Source of the DNA: Noviherbaspirillum suwonense
Lineage (GTDB): Bacteria; Pseudomonadota; Gammaproteobacteria; Burkholderiales; Burkholderiaceae_D
Direction of reading: 5' to 3'
Assembly (NCBI RefSeq): GCF_900182955.1
Contig: NZ_FXUL01000010.1
Location: forward strand, 62,001 to 126,000
Length of the DNA: 64,000 nucleotides
Shown here piece by piece: positions 40,124 to 49,382 of this stretch. The translations under genes were made by a program, and so were the position numbers. Position 1 is the stretch's first letter, and each line of letters starts with the position of its first letter. The notes beneath the pieces were generated by a model, which ran no database searches, was not told the DNA's origin, and saw nothing but the letters and a program-made list of their open reading frames with translations.

Positions 40124-40714
40124 ATGAAACTCATCAGCGTGAACGTGGCGCAGGTCGGCCCCCTCTTCGGCCCCGTGCCGGCCAACGGCCGCCAGGTCGC
40201 CACGGCGATACACAAGCAGCCGGTCGCCGGCCCGGTGGCGGTGGGCCGCCTGGGGCTGGACGGCGATGCCCAGGCCGACCGCCGGCTGCATGGCGGTCCG
40301 GGCAAGGCGGTGTACGCGTATCCGCTGGAGCATTACGCATTCTGGCAAACCCAGCGCCGGCTGGCCGGCAAGGGCGACGCCGCGCTCGTTCATGGGGCGC
40401 TGGGCGAGAACCTGACGGTGCAGGGCCTGCTGGAAGACGCCTGCTGGATAGGCGACCGGCTGGCGGTGGGCACGGCGCTGCTGGAAGTGAGCGAGGTGCG
40501 CACGCCCTGCTTCAAGCTGAACGTGAAAATGGGCTTGTCCCACGCGGCGCGCCTGATGGACCAGAGCGGCCACACCGGCTTCTACCTGCGGGTGCTGCGG
40601 CCCGGGATGATTGCCGCCGGCGACGCGGTGACCGTGCTGCCCGGCCCGCGCAGCCTGACGATCGCGCAGATCAACGCAGGTCGTCGGACGGCACGCCAGC
40701 CGGATTTATTCTGA
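40124..40714 (+). CDS. MOSC domain protein (YiiM-like)
   Basis: A 196-residue MOSC-domain protein; the domain binds molybdenum-cofactor sulfur or similar ligands and YiiM of E. coli detoxifies N-hydroxylated bases. Seen are LDGDAQADRRLHGGPGKAVY, the block HGALGENLTVQGLLEDACWI, and the conserved Cys in EVRTPCFKLNVKMG. In-frame ATGs at 40100 and 40109 are possible starts; 40124 is preferred by the MKLISVNVAQ start. Its 3' end overlaps the convergent gene by 44 bp. Confidence 0.85.
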   Translation: MKLISVNVAQVGPLFGPVPANGRQVATAIHKQPVAGPVAVGRLGLDGDAQADRRLHGGPGKAVYAYPLEHYAFWQTQRRLAGKGDAALVHGALGENLTVQGLLEDACWIGDRLAVGTALLEVSEVRTPCFKLNVKMGLSHAARLMDQSGHTGFYLRVLRPGMIAAGDAVTVLPGPRSLTIAQINAGRRTARQPDLF

Positions 40715-41420
40715 TCAGGCGGATCGCCGGCACGCTGGGCCAGAGCCCGGCCCAGCCCGGCGGCCACGGCAGCGCCGGGCCGGCATAGTCGGGCACGCCG
40801 CGCCGCACCGCGATCACCGGCAAGCCTTCCGGCTGCGAGTCGCCCTGGTCCCAGCCGAGGCTGAACGCATAGTCCGGCAGCAGCGCCTCGCACACCATCT
40901 CGAACCAGGCCGCGTGATCCTCGTCGCGGCCCAGCGCCTGCGACATGCCCTGCGGGTCGAAGCGCGCCAGCGCGCTGGAAAGCTCCTGCGCATCGGCGCC
41001 GGGGGCGTCGCCCCAGCCCATGATGGGATTCAGGTTGTACTCGGCGCCCGAACCGTACCAGCCCTCGCGCCACGGCCGCTGCATCCAGTTGCGCGGGCCG
41101 GTGAACAGGTGCCAGCGCCAGTGCAGGCCGGACGCCTTCGGCCAGGTGTACAGGTAGAGCCGCTGGTAGCCGGCGCGGTGCAGCCCGCGCACCATTTCCA
41201 TCAGCCGCGCATGCGGCATGCGCGCCGGCGGCTGGACCCGGAACAGGATGGGTTCGCCGTCGGCATGCTGGACCTGGTCGGACGACAGGTTCAGGTCCAG
41301 CGTGCGGCCTTCGGCGCCGAAGCGGGCCGAGATCCAGCCGGTCAGCAGATTGACCGAGGTGATCACGCCATAGCCGCGATAGCGATGGAAAATAACGGTT
41401 CCGGGAGCGACGGGTTTCAT
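40671..41420 (-). CDS. Conserved protein of unknown function
   Basis: A 249-residue protein rich in Trp and Pro, starting MKPVAPGTVIFHRYRGYGVI, where the VIFHRYRGYGVITSVN piece resembles a small SH3-like barrel (CarD/Tudor style) and the rest (GLHWRWHLFTGPRNWMQRPW) is unfamiliar. No enzymatic motif is seen. The start is chosen by the beginning of the charged hydrophilic protein; the upstream extension is low quality. It overlaps the end of the MOSC gene. Confidence 0.7.
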   Translation of the reverse strand: MKPVAPGTVIFHRYRGYGVITSVNLLTGWISARFGAEGRTLDLNLSSDQVQHADGEPILFRVQPPARMPHARLMEMVRGLHRAGYQRLYLYTWPKASGLHWRWHLFTGPRNWMQRPWREGWYGSGAEYNLNPIMGWGDAPGADAQELSSALARFDPQGMSQALGRDEDHAAWFEMVCEALLPDYAFSLGWDQGDSQPEGLPVIAVRRGVPDYAGPALPWPPGWAGLWPSVPAIRLIRINPAGVPSDDLR

Positions 41421-41640
41421 GGGTTCGGTGGAAAGGAAAGGACTTGCAAGGCCAAAATGTAGCCACAGTGTAGCGGCAACCGCCACGGCTGGAAGCCGGC
41501 GGTTCAGGCGACAGGGGGACAGGACAGGCAACCGGTATTGGATCGGCGATACGCGCTGGAAATTCCCGCAAACGCAAAATTTTCCGGAAGCCGGCTGCGC
41601 TATGATAGCCGCCTCCCGCTTCCATTCCCACATTACTGCC

Positions 41641-42138
41641 ATGAGCTTATGCGTGATTGCCGCCGGCGGCACCTTCGACAAGCATTACGATGAAATTGCC
41701 GGCACGCTCGGCTTCGGCGCCAGCGTGCTGCCGGCCGTGATTGCGCGCAGCCGCATCAGCCAGCCGGTGCGCCTCGAGCAGCTGCCGCTGCTGGATTCGC
41801 TGGACATGCAGGACGAGGACCGGCTGCGCATACTCGACGCCTGCCGGCGCGCCGGCGAGGACTGCATCATCGTCATCCACGGCACCGACACGATGCCGGA
41901 AACCGCGCAGGTGCTTGGACAGGCCGAGCTCGACAAAACCATCGTCCTCACCGGCGCGATGATCCCGTATGAAATTGCCAACTCGGATGCGCTGTTCAAC
42001 TTCGGCATGGCATTCGGCGTCGCGCAGACGCTGCCGGCGGGGGTGCATGTGGTAATGAGCGGCCAGGTATTCGCCTGGGACAATGTGCGGAAGGACAGGT
42101 CGCAGGGTGTGTTCCAGCCAGCGAGAAACACGCCCTAG
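41641..42138 (+). CDS. Short asparaginase-like protein (N-terminal domain only)
   Basis: A 165-residue protein with the asparaginase motifs CVIAAGGTFDKHYDE (first catalytic Thr) and IVIHGTDTMPETAQVL (Thr-Asp pair), and GAMIPYEIANSDALFNFGMA. Canonical type I and II L-asparaginases have about 330 residues; the C-terminal domain is absent here. The frame ends in a normal way, 4 bp into the convergent AbrB gene, so it may be a natural single-domain family member and not a truncation. Activity is unknown. Confidence 0.82.
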   Translation: MSLCVIAAGGTFDKHYDEIAGTLGFGASVLPAVIARSRISQPVRLEQLPLLDSLDMQDEDRLRILDACRRAGEDCIIVIHGTDTMPETAQVLGQAELDKTIVLTGAMIPYEIANSDALFNFGMAFGVAQTLPAGVHVVMSGQVFAWDNVRKDRSQGVFQPARNTP

Positions 42139-43193
42139 GCGTCGGCCCGCGCCTGGAAGTAGCGCATCGAGCGGAACAGCGGGCCGATGGTCAGCACCAG
42201 CACCGACATCCTGATCACATGGAAGGCGGTGACGATGGGCACGCCGAGATTGAGCGTGCGCGCGGTCAGGCTCATCTCCGCGATGCCGCCCGGCGAGGTG
42301 GCGAGGATGGCGGTGGCCGGGTTGATGCTGCTGGTCCAGGCCAGCAGCATGCCGAAGCCGCCAGCCACCAGGATCGCCAGCAGCGCGCAGACCGCCACGC
42401 TGGCCAGGTAGCGCGGCGCGGTATGCAGGAATTCCGGCGTGAAGCGGGTGCCGAGCGAAATGCCGATGAAGAGCTGGCCGAAATGCGTCATCCATTCCGG
42501 CAGCGCCGACAGGTTCACGCCGAAAGCGGTCAGCAGGATGGCCACCAGCAGCGGCCCGATGACCCAGACATTGGGCCAGTTGAAGCGCGACAGCAGCAGC
42601 GCGCCGGCCGAGGTCAGCGCCACCAGCAGCATCAGGCCGTCGTAATGCACGACGCGCGCGCCGGGCACGAACGGGTCGAGGCCATGCACATCGAGGAACT
42701 TGAATGCGAACGGCACCAGCACCACCACCATCATGATGCGCAGGCTGTGCGCCGCGGCGACCCGGTCCACCGCGGCGCCGTGGCGCTCGCCCTGCGCCGC
42801 CATCTCGGAAGCGCCGCCGACTGCCATCGCAAAAAAGGCGGTGACGCGGTCGACGCCCGACAGCCGCGCCAGCAGCCAGGCGCACGAGATGCCCAGCGCC
42901 ATGGCGAACACGGTGCCGGCGAAGATCCACGGCAGGTAGGAAGCCAGCACCTTGACCACCAGCGGCGTGAAGTACAGGCCGAGCGCGGTGCCGATCGCCC
43001 ATTGCCCGCCCTGCCGCACCGCGGTCGGGCAATACAGCGACACGCCGGCCATGCGGGTGGCGGCGCTGGCGAACAGCGGGCCTATCATCCACGGCAGCGG
43101 CGTACGCAGCGCATTGCACAGGCCGGCGGCGGCGAGGCCCAGCAGCAGCGTAACGATGAAGGAGCGAAAGTCGGCGAAGGTCGGGAACGGCAT
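42135..43193 (-). CDS. AbrB family membrane protein
   Basis: A 352-residue membrane protein of ten to eleven helices, built of two internal repeats; the pattern LRTPLPWMIGPLFASAATRM recurs in form as NWPNVWVIGPLLVAILLTAF, the double AbrB_dup architecture of the E. coli AbrB/putative ammonia monooxygenase family. The function is not established; a transporter is likely. The start MPFPTFADFR is preferred, since upstream sequence lacks membrane character. Confidence 0.85.
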   Translation of the reverse strand: MPFPTFADFRSFIVTLLLGLAAAGLCNALRTPLPWMIGPLFASAATRMAGVSLYCPTAVRQGGQWAIGTALGLYFTPLVVKVLASYLPWIFAGTVFAMALGISCAWLLARLSGVDRVTAFFAMAVGGASEMAAQGERHGAAVDRVAAAHSLRIMMVVVLVPFAFKFLDVHGLDPFVPGARVVHYDGLMLLVALTSAGALLLSRFNWPNVWVIGPLLVAILLTAFGVNLSALPEWMTHFGQLFIGISLGTRFTPEFLHTAPRYLASVAVCALLAILVAGGFGMLLAWTSSINPATAILATSPGGIAEMSLTARTLNLGVPIVTAFHVIRMSVLVLTIGPLFRSMRYFQARADA

Positions 43194-43384
43194 GGTGATG
43201 GATTGGAAGGCAGTTGCCCCGATGGTCGCATATCGCGGCGATCGGGGCAGCTTGCAGGATGGAGGACGGCAGTCAGTGCAGGGCCGCGCAGGCTGGTGCA
43301 GGCCGGCCGGCGCGGCCACGGAAACGACGCGCGTCGCGCGCCGTTCGCGCCGGGCGCATCAGGCGTCCCGGCCCCGGCGCGGCG

Positions 43385-44458
43385 TCAGAACACCCAGAGC
43401 TTTTCCTGCGGCAGCTGCAGCCAGTAGTCGCCCGGCGCCAGCCGGTAGGGCGAATAGGCGCGCAGCCCGCCTTCCCGCGCTTCCGGCCGGTGGAACAGGC
43501 ATTCCCAGCGGTCGCCCAGGTACATGCAGGTCGACAGCGGCAGCCGGATCGCATTGTCGGCCTGGGTGTCGGAGATGCGCACCTGTTCGAGCCGTATCAT
43601 CGCCGTCGCCGTGCCGTCGACGCTGCCGCCGCGCGCGGTGCCCATCATGGTCGAGCCGTCGACATCCAGCGTCACGCGGTCGCCGTCGCGGCGGATCACC
43701 TTGCCGGGCAGCTTGTTGTTGCTGCCCATGAATTCGGCGGTGAACAGGCTGTCGGGCATTTCATACATGCTCTGCGGCGCGCCCTGCTGCTCGATCTTGC
43801 CGTTGTTGAGCAGAAGGATGCGGTCGGAAATGGCCATCGCCTCGGCCTGGTCGTGCGTGACCATCAGCGCCGACAGGCCCAGCCGCACGATCAGCTCGCG
43901 CAGGAAGGCGCGCGCTTCCTCGCGCAGCTTGGCGTCGAGGTTGGACAGCGGCTCGTCGAGCAGGATCACCGGCGGGTTGTAGACCAGCGCGCGGGCAATC
44001 GCGACCCGCTGCTGCTGGCCGCCGGAGAGCTGGTGCGGGAAGCGCTCGCCGAGATGGCCCAGGCCCAGCTGGCCCAGCACTTCCTTGACCCGCTTGGCGA
44101 TCTCGTCGCCGGGCACCTTGCGCAGCTTCAGGCCGTAGCCGACGTTGTCGGCCACGGTCTTGTGCGGCCACAGCGCATAGGACTGGAACACCAGCCCGAG
44201 GCTGCGCTGCTCGGCCGGCATCTCGAACTTGCGCTCGCCGTCGAACACCACGCGGTCGCCGATGTTGATGGTGCCGGACTTCGGGCTTTCCAGCCCGGCC
44301 ACCGCGCGCAGCAGCGTGGTCTTGCCGCTGCCCGACGGGCCCAGCAGCGCCACCACCTCGCCGCGCTGCAGGTCCATCGACACGCCCTTCAGGATGGCAT
44401 TGGCGGTGGCGCCGGTGCCATAGTCCAGGTACAGGTTATTGACGCGTAATTCAGACAT
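43385..44458 (-). CDS. ABC transporter ATPase, FbpC/PotA type
   Basis: ATPase of 357 residues. It has the Walker [10 protein letters not shown], the signature [15 protein letters not shown], Walker [17 protein letters not shown], the switch His in [11 protein letters not shown], and a C-terminal TOBE-like regulatory domain (about 245-357, [20 protein letters not shown]). The subgroup imports iron(III), spermidine, thiamine, sulfate or phosphonates. It is 11 bp downstream of the permease gene, third in the importer operon. Confidence 0.92.
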   Translation of the reverse strand: MSELRVNNLYLDYGTGATANAILKGVSMDLQRGEVVALLGPSGSGKTTLLRAVAGLESPKSGTINIGDRVVFDGERKFEMPAEQRSLGLVFQSYALWPHKTVADNVGYGLKLRKVPGDEIAKRVKEVLGQLGLGHLGERFPHQLSGGQQQRVAIARALVYNPPVILLDEPLSNLDAKLREEARAFLRELIVRLGLSALMVTHDQAEAMAISDRILLLNNGKIEQQGAPQSMYEMPDSLFTAEFMGSNNKLPGKVIRRDGDRVTLDVDGSTMMGTARGGSVDGTATAMIRLEQVRISDTQADNAIRLPLSTCMYLGDRWECLFHRPEAREGGLRAYSPYRLAPGDYWLQLPQEKLWVF

Positions 44459-44469
44459 GATGAAGTCCT

Positions 44470-46272
44470 TTAATCGTGAAGTCTGACGCCGAAGCGCAAT
44501 GCGATGGCAAGGCCGATCGCCACCAGCGTGATGTTGATGAAGGAAAGCGCGGCCACCAGGTCGACTGCGCCGGCGCCCCACATGGAGACGATCATCGCGC
44601 CGATCACCTCGGTGCCCGGCGAGAGCAGGTAGACGCCGGTCGAGTACTCGCGCTCGAAGATCAGGAACACCATCAGCCAGGCGCCGATCAGGCCGTACTT
44701 CACCAGCGGCAGCGTGACGTCGCGCGTCACCTGGCCGCGGTTGGCGCCGGCGGCCCGCGCCGCTTCCTCCAGCTCCGGCCCGACCTGCAGCAGCGCGGTC
44801 GTGATCAGCCGCAGGCCGTAGGCCATCCACACCACCGAGTACGCCAGCCAGACCGAGAAGATGGTCGAGCGCAGCGCCCGCAGCTGGGGGATCAGGTTGT
44901 CGCTGAGCCAGCGCGCGACATCGTTGTCGAACATCTTCAGGCCGTTGTCCAGCAGCGCCGGCACGAACAGGAACACCCACAGGAAGGACAGGCCGGCCAG
45001 GAGGCCCGGCACGGCGCGCGGCACCAGCACGCTGTAGTCGAGCACGCGGGTGATGCCGTCCGGCTTGCGGTGCATCGCCAGCGCGATGCCGCTGTAGCAC
45101 AGCACCGCCACCGCGCCGCCGATCACGCCGATCAGCACCGTGTTGGTAATGCCGCGCACCAGCGAAGGCTGTTCGTAGATGTCGCGGAAGTGGGCCAGCG
45201 TCAACACGTCGAGCAGCTTCACGCCCTCGCCCCAGTGCGTGACGAAGGCGCGCAGCACGATGCCGGAAATCGGCACGATGATGGTGAACACCAGCCAGGC
45301 CGCGATCAGCGCGAACGCCACCCATTTCCATTTACCCAGCGGCAGCGCCTTCTGGCGCGCGCCCTTGCCCTTGATCGACACGTACTTGTTGGCCGACTTC
45401 AGCAGCCAGCGCTGCAGCATCACCAGCGGCATCGTCACCGCGACCAGGCATACCGCCACCGCCGCCATCAGGTGATACGACGGCGTGCCGAGCTTGTTGG
45501 TCAGCTTGTACAGGTAGGTCGCCAGCACCAGGTGGCCTTCCGGGTCGCCCAGCACCAGCACCAGGCCGAACACCTCGAAGCCGAGGAAGAACACCAGCAC
45601 GCCGGAATAGGCCAGCGCCGGCATGATCATCGGAAGCGACACATTGAGCGCGACCTGCAGCGGCGACGCGCCGGCCACCCGAGCGGCTTCCTCGACGTCC
45701 GAGCCGAGGCTCTTCAGCGCAGCCGATGCATACAGGTAGACGTGCGGCACGTGGGTCAGGCCGGCGATGACGATGATGCTCGGGAACGCATACACATTCC
45801 ACGGCTGCACGCCGATCAGCTGCTTGACCCAGACCGTGTAGAAGCCGACCGGCCCCATCGACACCACGTAGCCGAAGGCCACCACCATCGGCGAGACGAA
45901 GATGGGCACCAGCAGCAGCGGCGCGATCCAGTTGCGGCCAGGCAGGTCGGTGCGCACCATCAGGAAGGCCAGCATGCCGCCCAGCGGCACGGCGATCAGG
46001 GCCAGGCCGCAGGCCAGCATGAAGCCGTTGATGAAGGCCTGGCGGAAGTCGGGGTCGTCGAAGATGAAGCGGTACGGCTCCAGGCTCAGTTCCCTGGCCG
46101 GCGAGAAGAATGGGGCCGACAGCACGCTCTGGTAAAAGATCAGCGTCAGCGGCACGAAGATGGCCAGCAGCGTCAGCGTCACCACGATGCCGCGGTTCCA
46201 GTTGATGCGGCCGGACGGACGCGGCAGTTCGAGCTGCAGCGGCGCGGTCGGTTGCAGGGGATGGGTTTGCAT
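44470..46272 (-). CDS. ABC transporter permease, fused double permease (FbpB type)
   Basis: A 600-residue permease with about twelve helices and two binding-protein-dependent transport domains in one chain. Both EAA coupling loops are seen: DVEEAARVAGASPLQVALNV and ELEEAARAAGANRGQVTRDV. This is the architecture of FbpB, ThiP and PhnU-like proteins. It lies between the binding protein and the ATPase, completing a full importer. Confidence 0.92.
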   Translation of the reverse strand: MQTHPLQPTAPLQLELPRPSGRINWNRGIVVTLTLLAIFVPLTLIFYQSVLSAPFFSPARELSLEPYRFIFDDPDFRQAFINGFMLACGLALIAVPLGGMLAFLMVRTDLPGRNWIAPLLLVPIFVSPMVVAFGYVVSMGPVGFYTVWVKQLIGVQPWNVYAFPSIIVIAGLTHVPHVYLYASAALKSLGSDVEEAARVAGASPLQVALNVSLPMIMPALAYSGVLVFFLGFEVFGLVLVLGDPEGHLVLATYLYKLTNKLGTPSYHLMAAVAVCLVAVTMPLVMLQRWLLKSANKYVSIKGKGARQKALPLGKWKWVAFALIAAWLVFTIIVPISGIVLRAFVTHWGEGVKLLDVLTLAHFRDIYEQPSLVRGITNTVLIGVIGGAVAVLCYSGIALAMHRKPDGITRVLDYSVLVPRAVPGLLAGLSFLWVFLFVPALLDNGLKMFDNDVARWLSDNLIPQLRALRSTIFSVWLAYSVVWMAYGLRLITTALLQVGPELEEAARAAGANRGQVTRDVTLPLVKYGLIGAWLMVFLIFEREYSTGVYLLSPGTEVIGAMIVSMWGAGAVDLVAALSFINITLVAIGLAIALRFGVRLHD

Positions 46273-46344
46273 GGCAGTCCCGTTAGATGATGTGAATGAT
46301 CGGGCGCCATGCCCTGGCGGGCACGGCGCCGGCGCTGCTTGCGC

Positions 46345-47439
46345 TTACTTCTTCGCGGTCGCTTCTTTCCACTGCTTGAGGAAAGCCAGGCGCTTGGTCT
46401 GGTCCAGGTACTGCAGCAGCTGCGGGCCGACGGTCAGCGGCTTGAGCGCGGTGCCGAGCTGCTTGGTCAGTTCGGCCGAGGTGGTCTCGCCGGTGACGTC
46501 GGAGCGGATCGCGAAGAGCTGCGATTCATTGGCGATCACGGTCTGGCCGCGCTTGGACAGCACGTAGTCCAGCCACAGCTTGGCGGCATTGACGTTCTTC
46601 GCCGACTTGTTGATGAACATCACGCGCGACAGCACCAGCGTGTAATCCTTGGGGAAGGCCACGCCGATCGACGGGTCCTTCTTCGCCCGCACCAGCGCAT
46701 AGGAACCCAGCATGTTGTAGCCGATCAGGTTCTCGCCGGACGAGATGCGCTCGAGCATGGTGCCGGTGGACGACTGCACCCGCAGGCCGGCCTGGCCCAG
46801 GGTCTTGGCGAAGTCCCAGAACTGCGGATTGATCGCCAGGTCGTTGGTGATGAAGGTGAAGCCGACGCCGGCCTTCTCGATGTCGTAGGTGGTGATCTTG
46901 CCCTGGTACTTCTCGGCCTTGGTCGTCATCAGCTTGGCCAGGTCGGCATGGGTGGACGGCACTTCGTCGGCCGGCACCAGGCGCTTGTTGTAGACGAACA
47001 CGGCAGGCTCGAAGGTCGTGCCATAGGCGGTGTCCTTCCAGTTGGCCCAGGCGGGAACCGCCGCGCCCTCGGGCGACTTGTAGGCCAGGCCGTAGCCGTC
47101 GGACACCAGCTTGACCTGCAGGTCCATCGCCGACGACCACATCAGGTCGGCGGTGGCGCCGCCGGCGGCGGCTTCCGAGATGAAGCGGTTGTAGACCTCG
47201 GTCGAGTTCATGTCGTTGTATTCGACCTTGACGCCCGGGTACAGCGCGCTGAAGTCCTTGATCAGCGGTTCGGCAGCCTTGGAGTCGGTGGCGCTGTAGA
47301 TCACCAGCTTGCCTTCCTTCTTCGCGCCGTCGACGATCTTTGCATAGTCGGCCGGGTAGCCGGCAGGCGCCTGCGCGCTGGCGGCGCCGGCAGCCAGCGT
47401 CAGGACGGCGGCGGCGATCAGGGTATTGGAAAATTTCAT
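46345..47439 (-). CDS. ABC transporter substrate-binding protein (family 1/FbpA-like)
   Basis: A 364-residue periplasmic protein. N-terminal Sec signal peptide MKFSNTLIAAAVLTLAAGAA, cut near SAQA, then a type II periplasmic-binding fold with GKLVIYSATDSKAAEPLIKD, DLMWSSAMDLQVKLVSDGYG, and VMFINKSAKNVNAAKLWLDY. The iron-binding twin-Tyr of FbpA is not obvious, so iron is not assured; organic anions are equally possible given the TctC-like neighbour. First gene of the importer operon. Confidence 0.9.
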   Translation of the reverse strand: MKFSNTLIAAAVLTLAAGAASAQAPAGYPADYAKIVDGAKKEGKLVIYSATDSKAAEPLIKDFSALYPGVKVEYNDMNSTEVYNRFISEAAAGGATADLMWSSAMDLQVKLVSDGYGLAYKSPEGAAVPAWANWKDTAYGTTFEPAVFVYNKRLVPADEVPSTHADLAKLMTTKAEKYQGKITTYDIEKAGVGFTFITNDLAINPQFWDFAKTLGQAGLRVQSSTGTMLERISSGENLIGYNMLGSYALVRAKKDPSIGVAFPKDYTLVLSRVMFINKSAKNVNAAKLWLDYVLSKRGQTVIANESQLFAIRSDVTGETTSAELTKQLGTALKPLTVGPQLLQYLDQTKRLAFLKQWKEATAKK

Positions 47440-47476
47440 GTCTGCTCCTTGGTTTTTTGGATGGAATGTTGCGGGC

Positions 47477-48538
47477 CTAGCGAACAAGGCCCAGTTCGGC
47501 TGCCTGCCGGTGGTAATTCTCTTCGGTCCTTGCGACATAGTCGGTCAGCAGCTTGCCCGTCATGGCGAACGGGTACAGGCCGTGGGCCGCGCGCAGCTGG
47601 TCGAACGACTTGTCGGCCATCATCCGGTCGAACGCGGCGACCCAGCGGCGGTAGTCGGCATCGGGCACCTGCGGCCCCATGTAGAGGCCGCGGATGATGG
47701 GCCAGGTGACGTCGTAGCCCTGCTCGCGCGCGGTGGGCACCTGCGCCAGCGCGCCGGGCAGGCGCGCATCCGACAGCACGGCCAGCACCCGGATGCGGTC
47801 GGACACCGCATGCAGCGAGGCTTCCGAGACATCGCCCGACACCACCTGCACATGGCCGGCCAGCAGCGCGGTGAAGGATTCGCCGCCGCCCTCGAAGGCG
47901 ACGAAGCGCAGCTTCTTCGGGTCGACGCCGGCCTGCTTCGCCACCAGCGCGACCTTGATCCAGTCCTGGCTGCCGATGGTGCCGCCGGCGCCGATGGTGA
48001 CCGCGGCCGGGTCGCGCTGCATCGCCGCCACCAGTTCGCGCAGCGACTTGTAGGGGGAGTCGGCGCGCACCGCGATCATGCCGTAGTCGGTGCCCACCGC
48101 CGCCACCCAGCGCACGTCGGCGCCGGTGGAGCGGCCGAACTTCCCGAGCACCACGTTGAGCAGCGAGCCGCCCGAGAACGCGACCAGCGTGTCCGGCTCG
48201 GCCCGCCGCTGCGAGACGATGGAGCTCCAGGCGACCGCGCCGATGCCGCCCGGCAGGTAGGACAGCCGCAGCGCGTCGCCGCCCAGGCCCTTCTGCGCCA
48301 GCTTGCAGGTCTGGTCGAAGCCGCCGCCGGGCTTGGAGGGGACGATGCACTCGGCGGCAAAGGCGGTGCTGAGAAACAGCGACAGCAGGATGCCGACGCC
48401 GAACCCGCGGCATGCAGGGTGCAATAAGCGCAGCGCATTGCACCAGCCGCCAGGCAAACGCCGTCCGTCATTGACGGACGGTGCAATGCGCCTGCGCTTA
48501 TTGCACCCTGCGAAATTGACGGTGTCCGAACGGTTCAC
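47477..48538 (-). CDS. TctC/Bug-type periplasmic binding protein with disrupted 5' end
   Basis: A binding protein of the tripartite tricarboxylate/Bug superfamily. Its mature part has AECIVPSKPGGGFDQTCKLA, TLVAFSGGSLLNVVLGKFGR, and LGLVR at the C-terminus. The hydrophobic signal sequence FGVGILLSLFLSTAFA is encoded just after a palindromic repeat (48414-48511), and no ATG is in frame near it. The nearest in-frame start is GTG at 48538, upstream of the repeat, with no ribosome site. The ATG that would normally begin the signal peptide may have been lost; other in-frame starts reach 48712 but overlap the regulator gene. No TctA/TctB membrane genes are nearby. Confidence 0.7.
   Translation of the reverse strand: MNRSDTVNFAGCNKRRRIAPSVNDGRRLPGGWCNALRLLHPACRGFGVGILLSLFLSTAFAAECIVPSKPGGGFDQTCKLAQKGLGGDALRLSYLPGGIGAVAWSSIVSQRRAEPDTLVAFSGGSLLNVVLGKFGRSTGADVRWVAAVGTDYGMIAVRADSPYKSLRELVAAMQRDPAAVTIGAGGTIGSQDWIKVALVAKQAGVDPKKLRFVAFEGGGESFTALLAGHVQVVSGDVSEASLHAVSDRIRVLAVLSDARLPGALAQVPTAREQGYDVTWPIIRGLYMGPQVPDADYRRWVAAFDRMMADKSFDQLRAAHGLYPFAMTGKLLTDYVARTEENYHRQAAELGLVR
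48414..48511. repeat. 98-bp nested palindromic repeat element inserted at the 5' end of the Bug gene
   Basis: Outer arms 48414-48444 and 48480-48511 are inverted copies (31 of 32 positions with one single-base gap; core GGGTGCAATAAGCGCA). Inside is a second perfect hairpin CCGTCCGTCA/TTGACGGACGG at 48461-48481 around one unpaired base. No other copy is in the window. REP/BIME-like in form. Confidence 0.9.
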
Positions 48539-48704
48539 GCAGTCACCGCCACGCTCAGGCCTGCGCGTTGGATAAAAAGGCGAATCTGGGTATGATGAAA
48601 AAGCCGTGGCGCTGCATGATGTCGTCTCCAGGAATGGTTTTATGTTCTTGTGGGACGAACGATACGACGGCTTCCCTTTCAACTTCCTTTCAATTGTCCG
48701 CCCG

Positions 48705-49382
48705 ATGCGCATTTTGCTGGTCGAAGATCACCTGGAGCTGTCGCGCTGGATAGGCCAGGCGCTGCAGGATGCGCACCTGACGGTGGAATTCGCGATGAAC
48801 GGCGCCGATGCCGACAGCCTGCTGCACACGCAGGAATACGCGCTGGTCATCCTCGACCTGACGCTGCCGAAGATGGACGGCCTCGAGGTGCTGCGCCGGC
48901 TGCGCGCGCGCGGCGGCAAGGCGCCGGTGCTCATCCTCACCGCGCGCGGCGGGCTGAACGAACGGGTGCAGGGCCTGAACCTCGGCGCCGACGACTACCT
49001 GGCCAAGCCCTTCGAACTGGCGGAGCTGGAGGCCCGGGTCAAGGCGCTGCTGCGCCGCAGCCAGGGCAACGAGGCGCCGACGCTGCGCTGCGGCGCGCTG
49101 TCCTTCGACACGGTGACCCGCATGTTCCATTACGGCGGCGCGGCGCTGGCGCTGACGCCGCGCGAATACGCGGTGCTGGAGGCGCTGCTGGCGCGCGCCG
49201 GCCGCGTGGTGCCCAAGGACAAGCTGTTCGCCGAAGTCTTCACGCTGGACGACGAGGCCAGCCCGGACGCCATCGAGATCTATATCCACAGGCTGCGCAA
49301 GAAGCTCGACACCGTCGAGGAAGGACGGGTCGTCATCACCACGCTGCGCGGACTCGGCTACCTGCTGCAGGAACGGCAATGA
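48705..49382 (+). CDS. OmpR-family response regulator (TctD/QseB-like)
   Basis: A 225-residue response regulator. The receiver domain MRILLVEDHLELSRWIGQAL has the phosphoacceptor Asp51 in VILDLTLPKMDGLE and LILTARGGLNERVQGLNLGA with the Lys in DDYLAKPFEL. The C-terminal winged helix ends RGLGYLLQERQ. Relatives TctD and BctD control tricarboxylate uptake. No obvious ribosome site is before the start. The kinase gene overlaps its stop by four bases. Confidence 0.92.
   Translation: MRILLVEDHLELSRWIGQALQDAHLTVEFAMNGADADSLLHTQEYALVILDLTLPKMDGLEVLRRLRARGGKAPVLILTARGGLNERVQGLNLGADDYLAKPFELAELEARVKALLRRSQGNEAPTLRCGALSFDTVTRMFHYGGAALALTPREYAVLEALLARAGRVVPKDKLFAEVFTLDDEASPDAIEIYIHRLRKKLDTVEEGRVVITTLRGLGYLLQERQ

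Noticed and set aside
44459-45331. Upstream extension of the ATPase frame at 43385
   Set aside because: Runs out of frame through the permease gene; the real start is [10 protein letters not shown] at 44458.
48414-48511. Rho-independent terminator
   Set aside because: Stem is far too long and nested, no T-tract, and lies in the 5' part of a gene.
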